64,000 bases of DNA from the NCBI RefSeq assembly GCF_050003625.1, contig NC_134400.1, forward strand, positions 60,454,066 to 60,518,065, read 5' to 3'. The notes under the pieces are model-generated. The model made no database searches. It was not told the DNA's origin and saw nothing but the letters and a program-made list of their open reading frames with translations. Of the stretch, positions 31,961-44,072 are shown piece by piece (positions within the stretch are counted from its first letter, which is position 1; each line of letters opens with the position of its first letter). This DNA is from Haematobia irritans (Eukaryota > Arthropoda > Insecta > Diptera > Muscidae). Made by a program: the position numbers and the translations under genes.

Positions 31961-33570
31961 TTATACCCTAAACCACATAGTGGTCAGGGTATAATAAGTT
32001 TGATCGGCCAAAAAATGTGCCTACCAGAAATATTGATTTTAGACCCCATAAAATATATACCGATCGACTCAGAATCACCTCCTGAGTCGATCTAGCGCTT
32101 GGTGTCCGTCCGTCCGTCCGTCTGTCCATGTATTTCTTGTTCACAGGATTCCGGTCGCATTTATTAACCGATTCTGATGAAATTTGGTACAGGGAGTTTT
32201 TTGGGCACAAGGACGAACGCTATTGAATTTGGAAGAAATCGGATCAAATTTAGATATAGCTCCCATATATATGTATCGCCCGATTTCGACAAATGGGGTC
32301 ACGTGGCGCGTTTTTTCAAACGGATCGTCACAAAATTTGGCAAAATGTAATCTTTTCCATCGCCCTTCAAGTCTGCAAAATTTCATCCAAATCGGTTCAG
32401 ATTTAGATATATGTGCAAAAAATCATATATATGTGTCGCCCGATTTTCCCAAATTTGGCCACAAAACCTTTATTTATCAACCGATCTTACTCAAAGTTGG
32501 CTAAATATAATCTTCTATAGCACTAACTATATGTGCAAAAAATCATCGAAATCGGTTGAGATTTAGCTGTAGCTCCTATATATATATGTACCGCCCGATT
32601 TTTCTAAATTTGGCCATAAAACCCTTATTTATCAACCGATCTTACTAAAAGTTGGCTAGATCCAGTCCTCTATAGTACTAACTATATGTACAAAATTTCA
32701 TCGAAATCGGTTCAGATGTAGATATAGCTCCCATATATGTATCACCCGATTTTGAAAAATTCGCCCCTAATAACCTCATGTTTGACCATACAGGTTTTTT
32801 TCTAATATTTAGCATCTTGTAGGGACGTAGGGCCACAATGTAGGACATTTTCACTCAACACAATTTGTAATAATTTTTACATTTTGGTGGCTCTAGAGGA
32901 GGAAATTAGAAGCCGGCAAGGCTTGATCTTTAACAATGTGTGGTAAACTTTATTCCTGTAGAGAATTTTGTCAGCATTTTAATTCTATAGAATATTTTGT
33001 CAAAATTGTATTTCTATAGAAATTTTTTCAAAATATTATTTCTATAAAAAATTGTCTCAAAATTTTATTTCTGTGGAATTTTTTCTCAAAATTTTATTTC
33101 TATAGAATTTATTGTCAAAATTTTATTTCTATAGAAAAATTTCTCACAAAAATTTGTTTATAGAAACTTTTTCCAAAATTTTATTTTTATAGATATTTAA
33201 CAAAAAAGATTACTAATTTGGGTAGAATTCTACCAACTGTGGCAACCGTGGTGGTAATACAAATTTATATTCTAAGTTATATACGTTGCATGTTCATGTT
33301 CTAAGATAATAAAGTACTTAGAACCATAAATTTTTTTTAAATTTATCGAAAAATATAGTATTTTCCGTGGCAACATTGACTATGAGCTATAGTCAGATCG
33401 ACACAAAGCACCCATAGACATGTACCCCTTAATGTTCTTAAATATGCAACTGCGGTTTATCTCCCAGACCTATATGTTACCCCACAAATTCTTATGATTA
33501 CTAATTCTGTAATGGTGGTTTAGGGTATGATATAGTCGGCCCCGCCCGACTTTCTACTTTACTTACTTGT
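31961..33570 (+). repeat. S-family repeat, tandem copy 2
   Basis: Directly follows copy 1 head to tail (…ATACTTG|TTATACCCTAAACC). Longer than copy 1: three AAATCGGTT.AGATTTAG units at 32220-32740, then a 29-bp array at 32945-33200. Same terminal inverted words and hairpin. Frames across it are not genes. Confidence 0.88.
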
Positions 33571-33572
33571 TT

Positions 33573-33705
33573 TTCGATAGAACTGTTTGCCGCACATCCC
33601 CATAGCTGAATGCCATAAATCCATATTGGCTTTAATGCTTGTTTATATATTAAGAGTTTATTATCTGTGGAGAGGACTGAATTTATTCCGATTACACACG
33701 TAAAT
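33573..33705 (-). pseudogene. Jockey-clade LINE RT thumb fragment
   Basis: On minus: NKLLIYKQALKPIWIYGIQL and WGCAANSSI, the RT thumb block. Its continuation IQRFQNKVI is at 30776, so the S repeats inserted between these two adjacent codon blocks. The LINE is 5'-truncated at about 33705. Confidence 0.85.
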
Positions 33706-34353
33706 CATGTCAATTGTGATTTACAAAAATATCGAACTACTCGAACAATAGTAACAAAATTTTGTTTCTAATTATGTCTCTACCTCTTAAGAAAAAATAA
33801 ATCGTTTAAACAAGAAAGAATTTTCAAATTTTTATTCGGTTTCTAATGTATCTAAATGTGGATAGGCACGGTCCCAATTATTTTTCACATAACTGTATGT
33901 ATCAGTGCTGGTTAATACACATTTCCATATTCTCTAGTAAGATCTGGTCGTATTAGAATTGAAATGATACTTAATGTAATGGATTTGGACGAAAACAAAA
34001 AAACAGCCTGAATTGATATCGGGCTAACTTAAAATAATTTATATTTATCACAAAAAAAAAAAATTTGGAAATTTTCTACAATAAAATTTCCCTATGTCTA
34101 TTAACATATGCCTCAAAAATTTTATAAATTAAGCAAATATATCAATGATATGGTAAGGTACCTCTTTTTGGGTCTGATTGGAAGGGTGTTTTCTCTATTG
34201 TCTCTCGAGGAGATGTTTAATTGGCGTTTTCCAGGATAATATGTGTTTTATTAAAAGTAAAATATTCTAATTGACTCATATTTCCGATTATACCATAGGG
34301 TCGATATGTTTGAATTTGTAAAGAAAATTCTAATGCAGAAATGAATCGCTTAC

Positions 34354-34549
34354 CTATTGAAAGCACTCCAGCATCGTGTTGGCGTAGGATGTGTGTAAAG
34401 TAGATTTTCAGTCCAGAATTGTCTGTTACTTGCCGGGCCGTAAGATGCGTTAAATCAGGATGTAGATTGTTGTAATGCGTTTCCATAAGATAATATTTCG
34501 CTTGGTGGGACTCCATCGGATATCCGGCTTCATCCGGAAATGTAAAACT
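34354..34549 (-). CDS. Copper type II monooxygenase (DBH/TBH/MOXD1 family), preceding exon
   Basis: A 196-nt exon between acceptor TTCTTCCAG and donor AATAG|GTAAGC. It encodes FTFPDEAGYPMESHQAKYYL, METHYNN, RQVTDNSGLKIYFTHILRQ and DAGVLSIG. EAGYP, ExHYxN, DxSG and LRxxDAG form the conserved bridge between the two copper domains. The H of METHYNN is the expected metal-ligand region. It ends with one base of a Gly codon, completed by GC at 28022. Upstream exons were not found up to 64 kb, so the gene either extends beyond the window or has exons I missed. No lesion. Confidence 0.9.
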
Positions 34550-34716
34550 CTGGAAGAATATCACAACAGCCTTTGATAAATATTATATATTTTTTATTAA
34601 TTTATTATCGAAAATAAAAAATATTCAGCCCGTCCAAATTTAATGCAAACGTTATTAATTTCGGTAGTTGAAATGGTAGCAACCCATTTTCGAAAAATTA
34701 CTTAACCCTTTCACTA
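34550..34716 (-). other. Start of the upstream intron
   Basis: The polypyrimidine stretch and acceptor of the exon above, then AT-rich DNA up to the A3 element. Confidence 0.5.
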
Positions 34717-36500
34717 CACTGTTAGAAAAATATGTTTTTCATATGTTCCGATATAAACAAAATGTGTTTCGGGCACGATTTTAAACCACAATATATTTAA
34801 GTGCGAACATGTAATTTTCCTAAACTAACACTAAATGTTTGGGACATCTATGTTAATATGTTAGAATATATTATGTTTGGGGCATGAATGTTTCATAAAA
34901 ATCATATGTGTGAATACAAACATATATAAATTTACAAATTTCAACTAAACATACATATGTTGTGATATTTTATTCAAAGCGACAGAGAGAGTATAGAGAG
35001 AAATAGAGATGGAAACCGGGAGAGTTGACTAAAGATTTCAATATAACACAGCAAAAGAGAACAATTTCTGTGAAACCGCTTGTATGTTGTTTCGGAAAAC
35101 TGTTTTATGATAAGGCCAAAAATTTGATATGTTTAAGTCTAAATATTATTTAATTTGAATAAAGAGAATATACATTCTGAACCAAGAGAATAGACATTTG
35201 AAAAACAAACAGCTTATGTTTTCGCCTTGAGAGCAGCATTTTATGTATGTGTGGACATGTGTTTTGTTTATCATTTTGGCATTATTTTTTTCTTGGTTCG
35301 TTAAAAGAAATCAGGGGTCTTCATAAAACAAACGAAAGGGCACTATACTCTTTTTAGAGTTGGGACGGTAAAATGAAATAAGGAGGAAATAGTGAAAAAT
35401 TACACAGTAAAATGTAAAAAAAACAAAGTTTAGTTTCTCTTTATTAAAAAGTAGTCCACGAGGAGTTGACGGACACCATCAAATATAAAAGCGGGCATTA
35501 AGTTCGACTTTTACAGCTAAAACAATTTAAAAAGTTTATTTTCTTTAAAATGAATTATTAAAGAAAAATAAAAGGAATTTTAGAGCGATGGTGTTAAATG
35601 CTAGTAAAAAACTGTTCACTCCTAAATAAATTTATGTTTATATCATAAAATTATGTATGTATGTTTATACTCGACTCCACGTTCTTCTTTTGTTAGTTTT
35701 TGAATTCCTTCCAAATTTTAAAGTTTTGTACAAAAACAGTTTTTTATTACAAGATTGTTATTTTTGCAATAAAAAATAATATTTTATCCAAAAATCATTC
35801 AATTTCGTTTATATCAAGCACTGTTACTGACTATAAATCTTTAATAACGCACATTTCGATGTTTCATTAAAAAAAATTAATATAGTATAAATATAAATGT
35901 GTAAATTAAAAAAAAAAACAAAAAAAAATGTTCGGTCGGAGCAGGGATTGAACCCACGACCCTTTGCATGCAAGGCAGACATGCTAACCACTGCTCCACG
36001 TGGCAAACAAATGTATGTTTCTGTTAAATAATGTTATGTTTGCATGGGCTCGTGGGCGCTGCAAACTATGCTATATAAATGTAACTTAAAACGATAATTA
36101 TCTACTGGTGACTATAACAGCTACGTAGCCCAGTGGATAGTGTGTTGGCTTACAAACTGTATGGTCCTCGGTTCGATTCTCCGTGCAGGCGAAAGGTAAA
36201 ATTTAAAAAATTTATAAAAGTGAATAATTTCTTCAACATTATTTGTATTACAGAGAAAGGTGCCAATAACTAAAAAATTTCGTGGAAGTGAAAATTACGA
36301 GTATGTTAGGGAATGAGCACAATCGTGTTTGGGAAAAATTCTTCCAAGCATATAATATTTTTGGCTCAAAATGCTTCCAAACATATAATATGTTCACATA
36401 AAACAAACATATTAATGTTTCGGCAGTATCCAATAATATATGTGCTTCCTGCAAAATATGTTTGGGACATATGTTAAAGAAGCGATTTTTTTTGAGGGTG
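34717..36500 (+). mobile_element. A-family TIR element, complete (copy A3, 1784 bp)
   Basis: TA|CACTGTTAGAAAAATATG ... TTTTTTTTGAGGGTG|TA. The inverse of the right end, CACCCTCAAAAAAAATCGC, shares CAC.....A.AAAAAT with the left. The interior has ATGTTTGGGACAT words at both ends, a middle block shared with 38600-38900 (AGTAGTCCACGAGGAGTTGA), and a complete twin tRNA-like cassette. Non-coding. Confidence 0.9.
35931..36196. other. Twin divergent tRNA-like cassette in A3
   Basis: Minus module 36004-35931 (CACGTGGAGCAGTGGTTAGC and GTGGGTTCAATCCC on minus) and plus module 36119-36196 (CTACGTAGCCCAGTGGATAG, GGTTCGATTC), 114 bp apart. The best-preserved example: A- and B-box-like motifs are clear in both. 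Confidence 0.88.
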
Positions 36501-36502
36501 TA

Positions 36503-37056
36503 CCTATGTCCACTTAGAAGGACATTCGAAAAAGACAACAAATTCTTTTTTTCCACTTAGTTTCGATTTATTTCTCGATGTTATTTTAAAGTAGAGGCTT
36601 TAATCTAAATAAGCTATAAATATTTTCCATATTGGTGAGCACTAAAATACATTTTTATAAAGTTCTTTAACAATAAACGAAAAATACGAAAATTTGAGAC
36701 AATTTTTCTACTATATATTTTAAGTAAATGGACATTCATACAAAAACTATAGCTGATACTACTTCGGGTTCTTTCTTGTATTTTTTCTCACACATTGAAA
36801 GATATTATAGGTCAAATTCTTTTCGTAAGGCCATTTGGTCACAATTCAAGAATCAAGATTTCAGAACAAGCTCATATAGCTCTTGAAGTAATTGAGGTAG
36901 GTTCTCAAAATTACAACTTTTTTTTTCTACATGCTGTTGGTACAAGTAGAAACAGAAGAAAAATTAAAGTTTTTAACATTAAGTTTATTTCGGTAGGGAA
37001 AGGGTTAAGCAATTGCACACAGATGGTTATAAACTCGAATCCGGTCATTAAATTCC
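36503..37056. other. Unassigned AT-rich stretch
   Basis: An open frame from about 36795 has no recognisable domain, ordinary AT-rich codon use and no splice context. It runs into the piggyBac MITE, so it is not supported as a gene. Confidence 0.4.
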
Positions 37057-37060
37057 TTAA

Positions 37061-37190
37061 CCCAGATATGCCGACCGTACTACATGTAGTACACCTGTTA
37101 TGTTCAGGTTTCTGCGTTTACAGTGCTTTACATTTGCTAATCTACTTGTTGGTGTGCTAAGGAATAAAACGGCCCGTCGGCATATCTGGG
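37061..37190. mobile_element. 130-bp piggyBac-type MITE
   Basis: TTAA (37057-37060) | CCCAGATATGCCGAC ... GTCGGCATATCTGGG | TTAA (37191-37194). The 15-bp inverted ends are perfect. TTAA duplications with CCC...GGG termini define piggyBac-type elements. The interior holds only 100 bp with no frame. Confidence 0.93.
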
Positions 37191-37316
37191 TTAATGTTGA
37201 ACTTTTAGCCTCACTGTGTTGTGTTGATGTCTTTCGTTATCTCTCTCATTCACCGTCTTTAGTTTATTTTTATTCTCTCTCGGTCTCACTTTCTAAATAC
37301 ATATATGTTTATATGA

Positions 37317-37492
37317 AATTTCTAAATTAATATATGTTTGCATCCACACATATTATATACAAACAAGTTATCTCCCATGCCCAAAACATGTTATATTGGT
37401 TTATGAACATTATTTGCTTGCACTTAAAATAATGTTCTAATAATTTGAGTTCCAAACATATAATATTTTTTTACACCGAAACATATGAAAAC
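37317..37492 (-). mobile_element. A-family fragment, inverted against A4
   Basis: ATATGTTTGCATCCACACAT to TTTTTTACACCGAAACATAT matches the left 170 bp of A4 in reverse. It abuts A4 nearly end to end, forming a palindromic junction around 37480-37520. Confidence 0.75.
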
Positions 37493-37497
37493 AAGTA

Positions 37498-40323
37498 CAC
37501 GGACGAAAAAGACTGTTTTTCATATGTTTGGGTATAAACATTATATGTTTGGAACTCAAAATTTTAAACACAATATTTTTGAGTGCAAACATATAATGTT
37601 CATAAACTAGCATAATATGTTTGGGACATATATGTTAATATGTTAGAACATATTATGTTTGGGACATAAAATGTTTGTAAATATAATATGCTTGGATGCA
37701 AACATATATTAAATTAGAAATAGCCCATAAACATATATGTGTTTACAAAGAGAGACAAAGTGTATGCTGGAAGTAAAATAATGAAAGTAACCAATTGGCG
37801 CATTACAAATATATATACACAAAGAAAATTTCATTAAATATAGGAAAAATACAATGTGAATATAAACAAGTATACATTTACATATTATGAGTAAAAATAT
37901 ATATGTTGTGATATAAGACTTCGCCAAAAATTGTATATGCTTAAGTAAAATATTAAAATGAGTATTCGGAGAGAAAATTCATTCGGAACCAAGATAAAAT
38001 ATATTTGAAAAAAAGAGCATGAGTTTTGTTTATCATTTTCGCATTACGGGCACAATTTTTTTGTTTCGTCAAAACAAATCGGAACTTAGGACGAGTAAGT
38101 CAAAATATTCAAACAAAGGCAATTAAAGGGATCTTCATAAAAACTAACAAAAGGGCACTATACACTGAACAAAAAGCATGTCCGGTTCCAAAGATTGTGT
38201 CTCCACTTTAACAATTTTGATATTGATTCCGAACCAAAGAAGCGGAGAATACAAGTAAGGATGCTTTTTTCGCTTTTTCAGCTTTTTTTCATATGCTATA
38301 AAATGTCCGTTAAAAGCAAGACTTCCAGTAGAAATTATGCTATGTTTCAAGTAAAAAATGTCTTTAAAATAAAGTATTGAAAAACATATCCTATTTTTGA
38401 ATGATTTTGGCCTTGTAGTCAAGATGCAAAAATGCAACAAATTTAAAGACAGTTTCATTAATTTTAAAGAATTTTTCTGAATTATTAAAGTCAAGTTGAC
38501 CTTAGTCCACAATTTGTTCTTTCATGTTATGATACCCATTTTTAAGTCAAATCACTTAATTATAACGACAACACGTCTTCATTGAAAGTATCGACCTTTG
38601 AAGATCTATAAAAACAAAGATAAGTTCCTCTTTATTAATGAGTAGTCCAAGAGGAGTTGACGGATTTTTTCGAAAATAAAAGTGGGCATTGAGTTCGAGT
38701 TTTGCCGCTAAATTTATTTCTCATTTTAGCGGCAAAACCAGAATAACATTACAACTTTTTCCGGTAAATTGTATTATAACATGGTGGGGAAAGATCCAAA
38801 GAACAATTGAATAAGTTTATTTTCTTTTGAAAGAAATTATTAAAGAAAAGTAAAAGGGTAAACCGGCCTTAAGAATTAAATTAAGTACAAAATTATTCGT
38901 TAATAAAAAATCATATTTATTTATATTTCTAAATTAATGGTGTTACATGCTAGCAAACAATTGTTCACACCAAAATAAATTTATGTGCTGTTTTAAAATT
39001 ACTGTTTAGAATTTAAATATAATGTGCTTTTGACCCCCATTTTCATAAAGCTCCGTTAGTGTTCCGTTAAGTAACCAACTTTTAAACCATATTATGAACG
39101 AAGCTGTCATCTTTCATATATATTCCATATGCTAGTTAGGAACTTAACTGACGAACATTTTTCATTTAAAGTTAACTAGAGCGAAGATATTTGCAATTTA
39201 CTTTCTGTTAACTGGCAATTAAAGCCTAACGGAGCTACATGAAAATGGCCGTGAATGGTTATCGTTAACCTTAGGATTCGATGGAAAAATATTTATATAT
39301 ACTCGACTTCTCTTTCTTCTTTTGTAAGAGTTTTTGAATTTCTTCGAAAATTTTAAACTTGTATACAAAAACCTTTATTTGTTACACAATTTTTATTGTT
39401 GCAATAAAAAAATAATATTTGATTTGAACTCAATCCATTTCGTTTATATCAAGCACTTTTCTTTTCTGACTTTAATCTCTTTCATAAAACACACTTTACA
39501 ATTTCGTAGTAAAAATTTAATATAATAGTATGTAATGCTGAACACATTTTCGGGAACTTCCGAACGTATCTGGAATATATGTTAAAAAATATATTAAAAA
39601 AAATGGTGTTGGTCGAACCCAGGTCCCCTGTCACGCAAGGCGGACGACCAACCACTGCTCCACGCTGCCAACAAATGTATGTTTAACAATGTTATGTTGT
39701 TAAACAATGTTATGTTTGCATCGGCTAGTGGGCGCCGCAAGCTATGCTATATAAATATAACTTATAACGATAATTATCTCTTGATGACCATAACAGCTAC
39801 GTAGGCCAGTGGTTAGTGTGCTGGCTTACAAACTGTGTGGTCCACTGTTCGAATCCCCGTCCGGCAAAAGGTAAAATTAAAAAAATTATAAAATATAATA
39901 ATTTCTTCTAAAATGTTTGTATTACAGAAAAAGGTGCTAAAAACTCGTGGAAGTGAGAAAAATGTGAGGGAATATACAATTAGGCAGAAAAAAAAAATTT
40001 GAGCACAATCTTCTTTGGGAGAAAATTCTTCTAAGCATATAATATTTTTGGGTTCAAAATGTTTCCAAACATATTATATGTTCACATAAGAACATATAGT
40101 TTTTTGGAAGACAACATTTTTGAATTAGTATGGAAAAATACAAAATGTTTGGAGCTTAGACTACTCAAACATATTATATTGTTTAGACCAATATGCTTTC
40201 AAACATATTATATATTGGAAGAAATCAAACATATAAATATTTGGGCAATACCCAAAAATGTATATGCTTGAAGCAAAATATGTTTGGGAGTATATGTTAC
40301 AGAAGCGATTTTTTTTTAAGGTG
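37498..40323 (+). mobile_element. A-family TIR element, long copy (A4, 2826 bp)
   Basis: TA|CACGGACGAAAAAGACTG ... TTTTTTTTTAAGGTG|TA. It shares termini with A2 and contains the block matching window positions 1-600, the AGTAGTCCAAGAGGAGTTGA block, and a twin tRNA-like cassette. No transposase despite its length; the longest frames are AT-rich and featureless. Confidence 0.85.
39611..39872. other. Twin divergent tRNA-like cassette in A4
   Basis: Minus module 39670-39611 (degraded; GGAGCAGTGGTTGGTCGTC on minus) and plus module 39796-39872 (CTACGTAGGCCAGTGGTTAG, B box GTTCGAATCCC), 125 bp apart. Confidence 0.75.
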
Positions 40324-41060
40324 TAAGTAAAGTCTAAAGTCGGGCGGGGCCGACTATATTATACATTTCACCACTATGTGGACCAAAATTTTTGATACCA
40401 TCTCAACACTTTCAAACCGTTTCTGAACCGTTTTGAATTTTTTTTTATACTTCTTATACCACTTATACTTGGAATGACAGTTTTAGTATCTCTACAAAAT
40501 TTTACGTAAATTGGAGTAAAACAAGTAAGGAAAGTCTAAAGTCGGGTGGGGCCGACCATATTATACCCTGCACCACTTTGTAGATCTAAATTTTCGATAC
40601 CATATCATATCCGCCAAATGTGTTGGGGGCTATATATAAAGGTTTGTCCCAAATACGTACATTTAAATATCACTCGATCTGGAAGAATTTGACTAAAACT
40701 GCGAGGTAGACTTTGATTACAAAAATGTGTTCACGGACAGACGGGCAGACGGACCGACGGACATGGCTATATCGACTCAGGAGCCCACCCTGAGCATTTT
40801 TGCCAAAGACACCATGTGTCTATCTCGTCTCCTTCTGGGTGTTGCAAACATATGCACTAACTTATAATACCCTGTTCCACAGTGTGGAGCAGGGTATAAA
40901 TAGGCCTCTGTGGTCATATGAGTGTAATCGGGCGAAAGATATATGTGTGGCATATTTGACGATACTATTAGTAGGGTAACACTCTGGCTTCTGGAGCCAT
41001 ATAAAAGCATATCGGGCGAGAGATGTATGATACGATCACTAGTATCCGACAGACAATTCT
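40324..41060. repeat. S-family ends in opposite orientations
   Basis: Reverse S ends at 40325-40385 and 40502-40575 (AAAGTCGGGCGGGGCCGAC and GTCGGGTGGGGCCGAC hairpins), then a near-palindrome at 40867-40897 (ATACCCTGTTCCACAGTGTG...) where two S-type ends meet head to head. Confidence 0.75.
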
Positions 41061-41324
41061 TCATATACACTACTCGACTTTGGAACTCCTTACCTTTCAC
41101 AAAATGAATTATTTAAAATATTTGCTTAACTGTTTAAGAATCTTGTTCACAATATAAAATATTAGTAACTAATCGAAATGTTCAATTATTATAAATTTTG
41201 TTTTTTTTTGTTATATTAATTAAGTTTTTATATTTATATTAATACGTTTTCTCCTACACCAACACATTGTTTCTGATCAAACATAAATCTAGTACTGTCA
41301 TTTATAAGTATCTTCTTGTTGTAC
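41061..41324. other. AT-rich spacer
   Basis: No supportable feature. Confidence 0.4.
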
Positions 41325-41326
41325 TA

Positions 41327-41852
41327 CACCCAGAAAAAAGGGGCTCTAATGCCAACTGAACTTTATTTTAGTTCATGAAGATTAGTTCATTTTAGTTAAA
41401 TTTTGCACAATATGAGTAAATGTTCCTTATTTGAATAATTTTTTGCTAACTTTAATGGCGTGAACTAAATATAAGAAAAAAAGTTGTATACAAATATAGT
41501 GCACAATTTTACTACAAAATGAAATAGTTAATATTTTCCTAAAATGAGAGAAGTTTGCTTAAATTGAGTTCATCAGTCTCTAAAATGAGTAAATTTTACT
41601 AAAATTGTACCTGTCTTGAATTTCTTACAGCTCAAAAGACATATTAACAATTTTTAAATCCAATTTTTTCTTTCAACATATGAAATTTTCTTAAACAACA
41701 GAAAAAAATTAATTATTTTTAAAAAGATTTCTTCAGTTTGACAAAAAGTATTAACTTATTTATAACATGTTGCAATTAGAAAACTATTTTAGTTAAAATT
41801 TTCTAAAATAAACCTACATTTTCTTCCACGGTGGGTTCGCTTTTTTTGGGTG
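41327..41852. mobile_element. D-family TIR element (526 bp)
   Basis: TA|CACCCAGAAAAAAGGGGC ... GCTTTTTTTGGGTG|TA. The inverse of the right end is CACCCAAAAAAAGC. The interior is rich in TTTTAGT/ACTAAAA words. Non-coding MITE, possibly related to 47610-48098. Confidence 0.82.
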
Positions 41853-41875
41853 TAGTTTTACAAATTATTAAATAA

Positions 41876-42180
41876 AAAATAAAAAAGTATATACGGCCGT
41901 AATTTCGGCCAGGCCGAATCTTATGTACCCTTCAATATGGATTGCGTAGAAACTTCTACTAAAGACTGTCATCCACAATCGAATTACTTGGGTTGTGGTA
42001 ACACTTGCCGACGGAAAGGTATCTTCAAACTTCTTAAGACCGTCTTTTAAATTGTAAGTTAGTAAGTTATATATAAAACAAAAAAGGCCGATTAAATACG
42101 TATATAATTCAGTTTGACAAAATGTTCTATAGAAATAAAATTTTGACAAAATTTTCTATAGAAATAAAATTTTGGTACAT
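41876..42180 (-). repeat. S-like end with CGGCC hairpin plus 29-bp units
   Basis: GTATATACGGCCGTAATTTC followed by TTCGGCCAGGCCGAA (hairpin) and CTTATGTACCC. At 42105-42175 two or three minus-oriented 29-bp units. Confidence 0.65.
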
Positions 42181-42196
42181 TATTTTTGGCGATATG

Positions 42197-42968
42197 ATTA
42201 CGAAGAAAAGTTCTTCCAAAATTTTCGTAGTTTGTAAGAAAAAAATTTTATGAAAAATCTTCGTACTTTTTATGAAAAATCTTCGTACTTTTTATGAAAC
42301 AATTTCGTTCTTTTTATGAAAATGTTTCGTACTTTTTATGAAAAATGTTCGTAGTTTTTATGAAAAATTGTCGTCATTTTTATGAAAAACTTTCGTATGT
42401 TTTTTTTTCAAAAATGTTCGAACTTTTAGAAAAAAAATATAGTCATAGTTACAAGTGTGAAAAATGACATCACTACTTTACATCTTAAGTTTTTGAATAA
42501 TTTTTAGTTTTATTGCTTCACTTTTATTAATAGCGTGCTATCAACCAAATGAGAAGTAGCATAGACTTGCATAAAAAAATAGAATAAAGGAATACACTCA
42601 AGCACATTATAAAAGACAATTTACTGCCGCGAACGGAAATTTTACAACTTCAATGAAACTTCTTCGTTATTTCAAAAAAACTGTTTCGTACTTTTTATGA
42701 AGAAATTTTAACGCAGAATGTTTCGTAAAATATTCGTAAAAACTTCTTCACAAAATTCATGAAATTTGCAGAAAGTTTCGTTAAAAGTACGAACTTTTTA
42801 CGAAGAAAAGTTAATGTAGAATATTTCTTAGAAGTTTCGCATATTCGTAAAATGTTCTTCGTAAAATTTACGAAAATGAATGAAAATTTCGTTATTTTAA
42901 TGAAGAATTAACGCAGAATAGTTAATGAAGAATTCTTCGTAAAATTAACGAAGAGATTTCTTTCGGTG
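42197..42968. mobile_element. C-family TIR element, 5'-truncated copy
   Basis: Matches 14580-15364 at high identity (for example ATAGCGTGCTATCA..CAAATGAGAAGTAGC) and ends CGAAGAGATTTCTTTCGGTG|TA. The left terminus is missing. Confidence 0.85.
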
Positions 42969-42970
42969 TA

Positions 42971-44072
42971 TAGACCGATATGGACCAATTTTTGCATGGT
43001 TGTTAGAGACCATATACTTACACCACGTACCAAATTTCAACCGGATGGGAAGAATTTTCCTCCTCTAATAGGTTCCGGAGGTCAAATCTAGGGATCGGTT
43101 TATACATCAATAGAAAAAATCGTGAACGGCGTGGTCATTTCGAAACGATCCGTTCATAAAAGTGAATCAACACACATGTGTTGTCAAACTGAGAACAGAT
43201 GGGGTCAATCTGACAACGTAAAAATGACACCATACGTTGTCAAAACAACAACCAGCGTTCATGATCTGAAAACGTAATGGTTACGAATTTATAAATAAAA
43301 TAAAAAAAATATTTCCGCTACCGTGACTCTAGCCTGTGTTGCGGGCACGATACGCGTTAACAGTCGCCTTAGCACATTGCACCAATGGCGGACTTGCCAT
43401 AACAACGTCTAACGATTATTTTAAGATTTTTCATTGCCAAAGAAAAACGAATGCCTTTCATGAAATCGTGAACGCCCGTGGATGAAATCGTGAACATTCC
43501 GTTTTGATTTTTTATGAACGTTTCCGTTTCATTTTGACAACGTCCGTTCACGATTGCGAAACGTAATTTTTTCTATTAGTGTATGGGGGCTATTTATAAT
43601 TATGGACCGATATGGACCAATTTTTGCATGGTTGTTAGAGACCATAGACTAACACCACGTACCAAATTTCAACAGGATCGAATGAATTTTGCTCCTCCAA
43701 GAGGCTCCTACATAAATAAATAGCCACTATTTATGCCAAGGTTCAAGTTGATAGCTTGTTTCGTTCAGAAGTTAGCGTGATTTCAACGGACGGACGGACA
43801 TGCATGATCGACTCAGAATTTCACCACGACCCAGAATATATATACTTTATGGGGTCTTAGAGCAATATTTCGATGTGTTACAAACGGATATAAAAATATA
43901 TATGGGAGCTATATCTGAATATGATCCGATGTCAACCAAATACGTACGTCAAATATTAATTCCACACTCTGCGGAAAATTTCAAGTAAATCGGAGTACAT
44001 CTTTGGCCTTTGTAGTCATATGTGTGTAAATAAATTTCCACCAAATTTGGCGTACTTGACGATACTATTATA
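42971..44072 (-). repeat. R-family repeat fragments, reverse orientation
   Basis: R units at 42971-43104 and 43584-43720, then the end module with ACGGACGGACATGC and TCACCACGACCCAGAATATA, continuing into an S-type unit to 44070. Split by the MITE below. Confidence 0.75.
43105..43581. mobile_element. TA-flanked MITE (477 bp) in the R repeat
   Basis: The R consensus GGTTTATATGGGGG is split as GGTTTATA|...|TATGGGGG, giving an exact TA duplication. Ends CATCAATAGAAAAAATCG and, inverted, CACTAATAGAAAAAATTACG. Interior repeats of CGTGAACG and ATTTTGACAACG. Non-coding. Confidence 0.9.

Noticed and set aside
36119..36196. A genuine tRNA-Val gene
   Set aside because: B box and anticodon-like region are good, but there is no acceptor stem and the module repeats in several transposons.
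36795..37160. 121-codon plus-strand frame
   Set aside because: No domain, runs into a MITE, composition typical of the AT-rich background.
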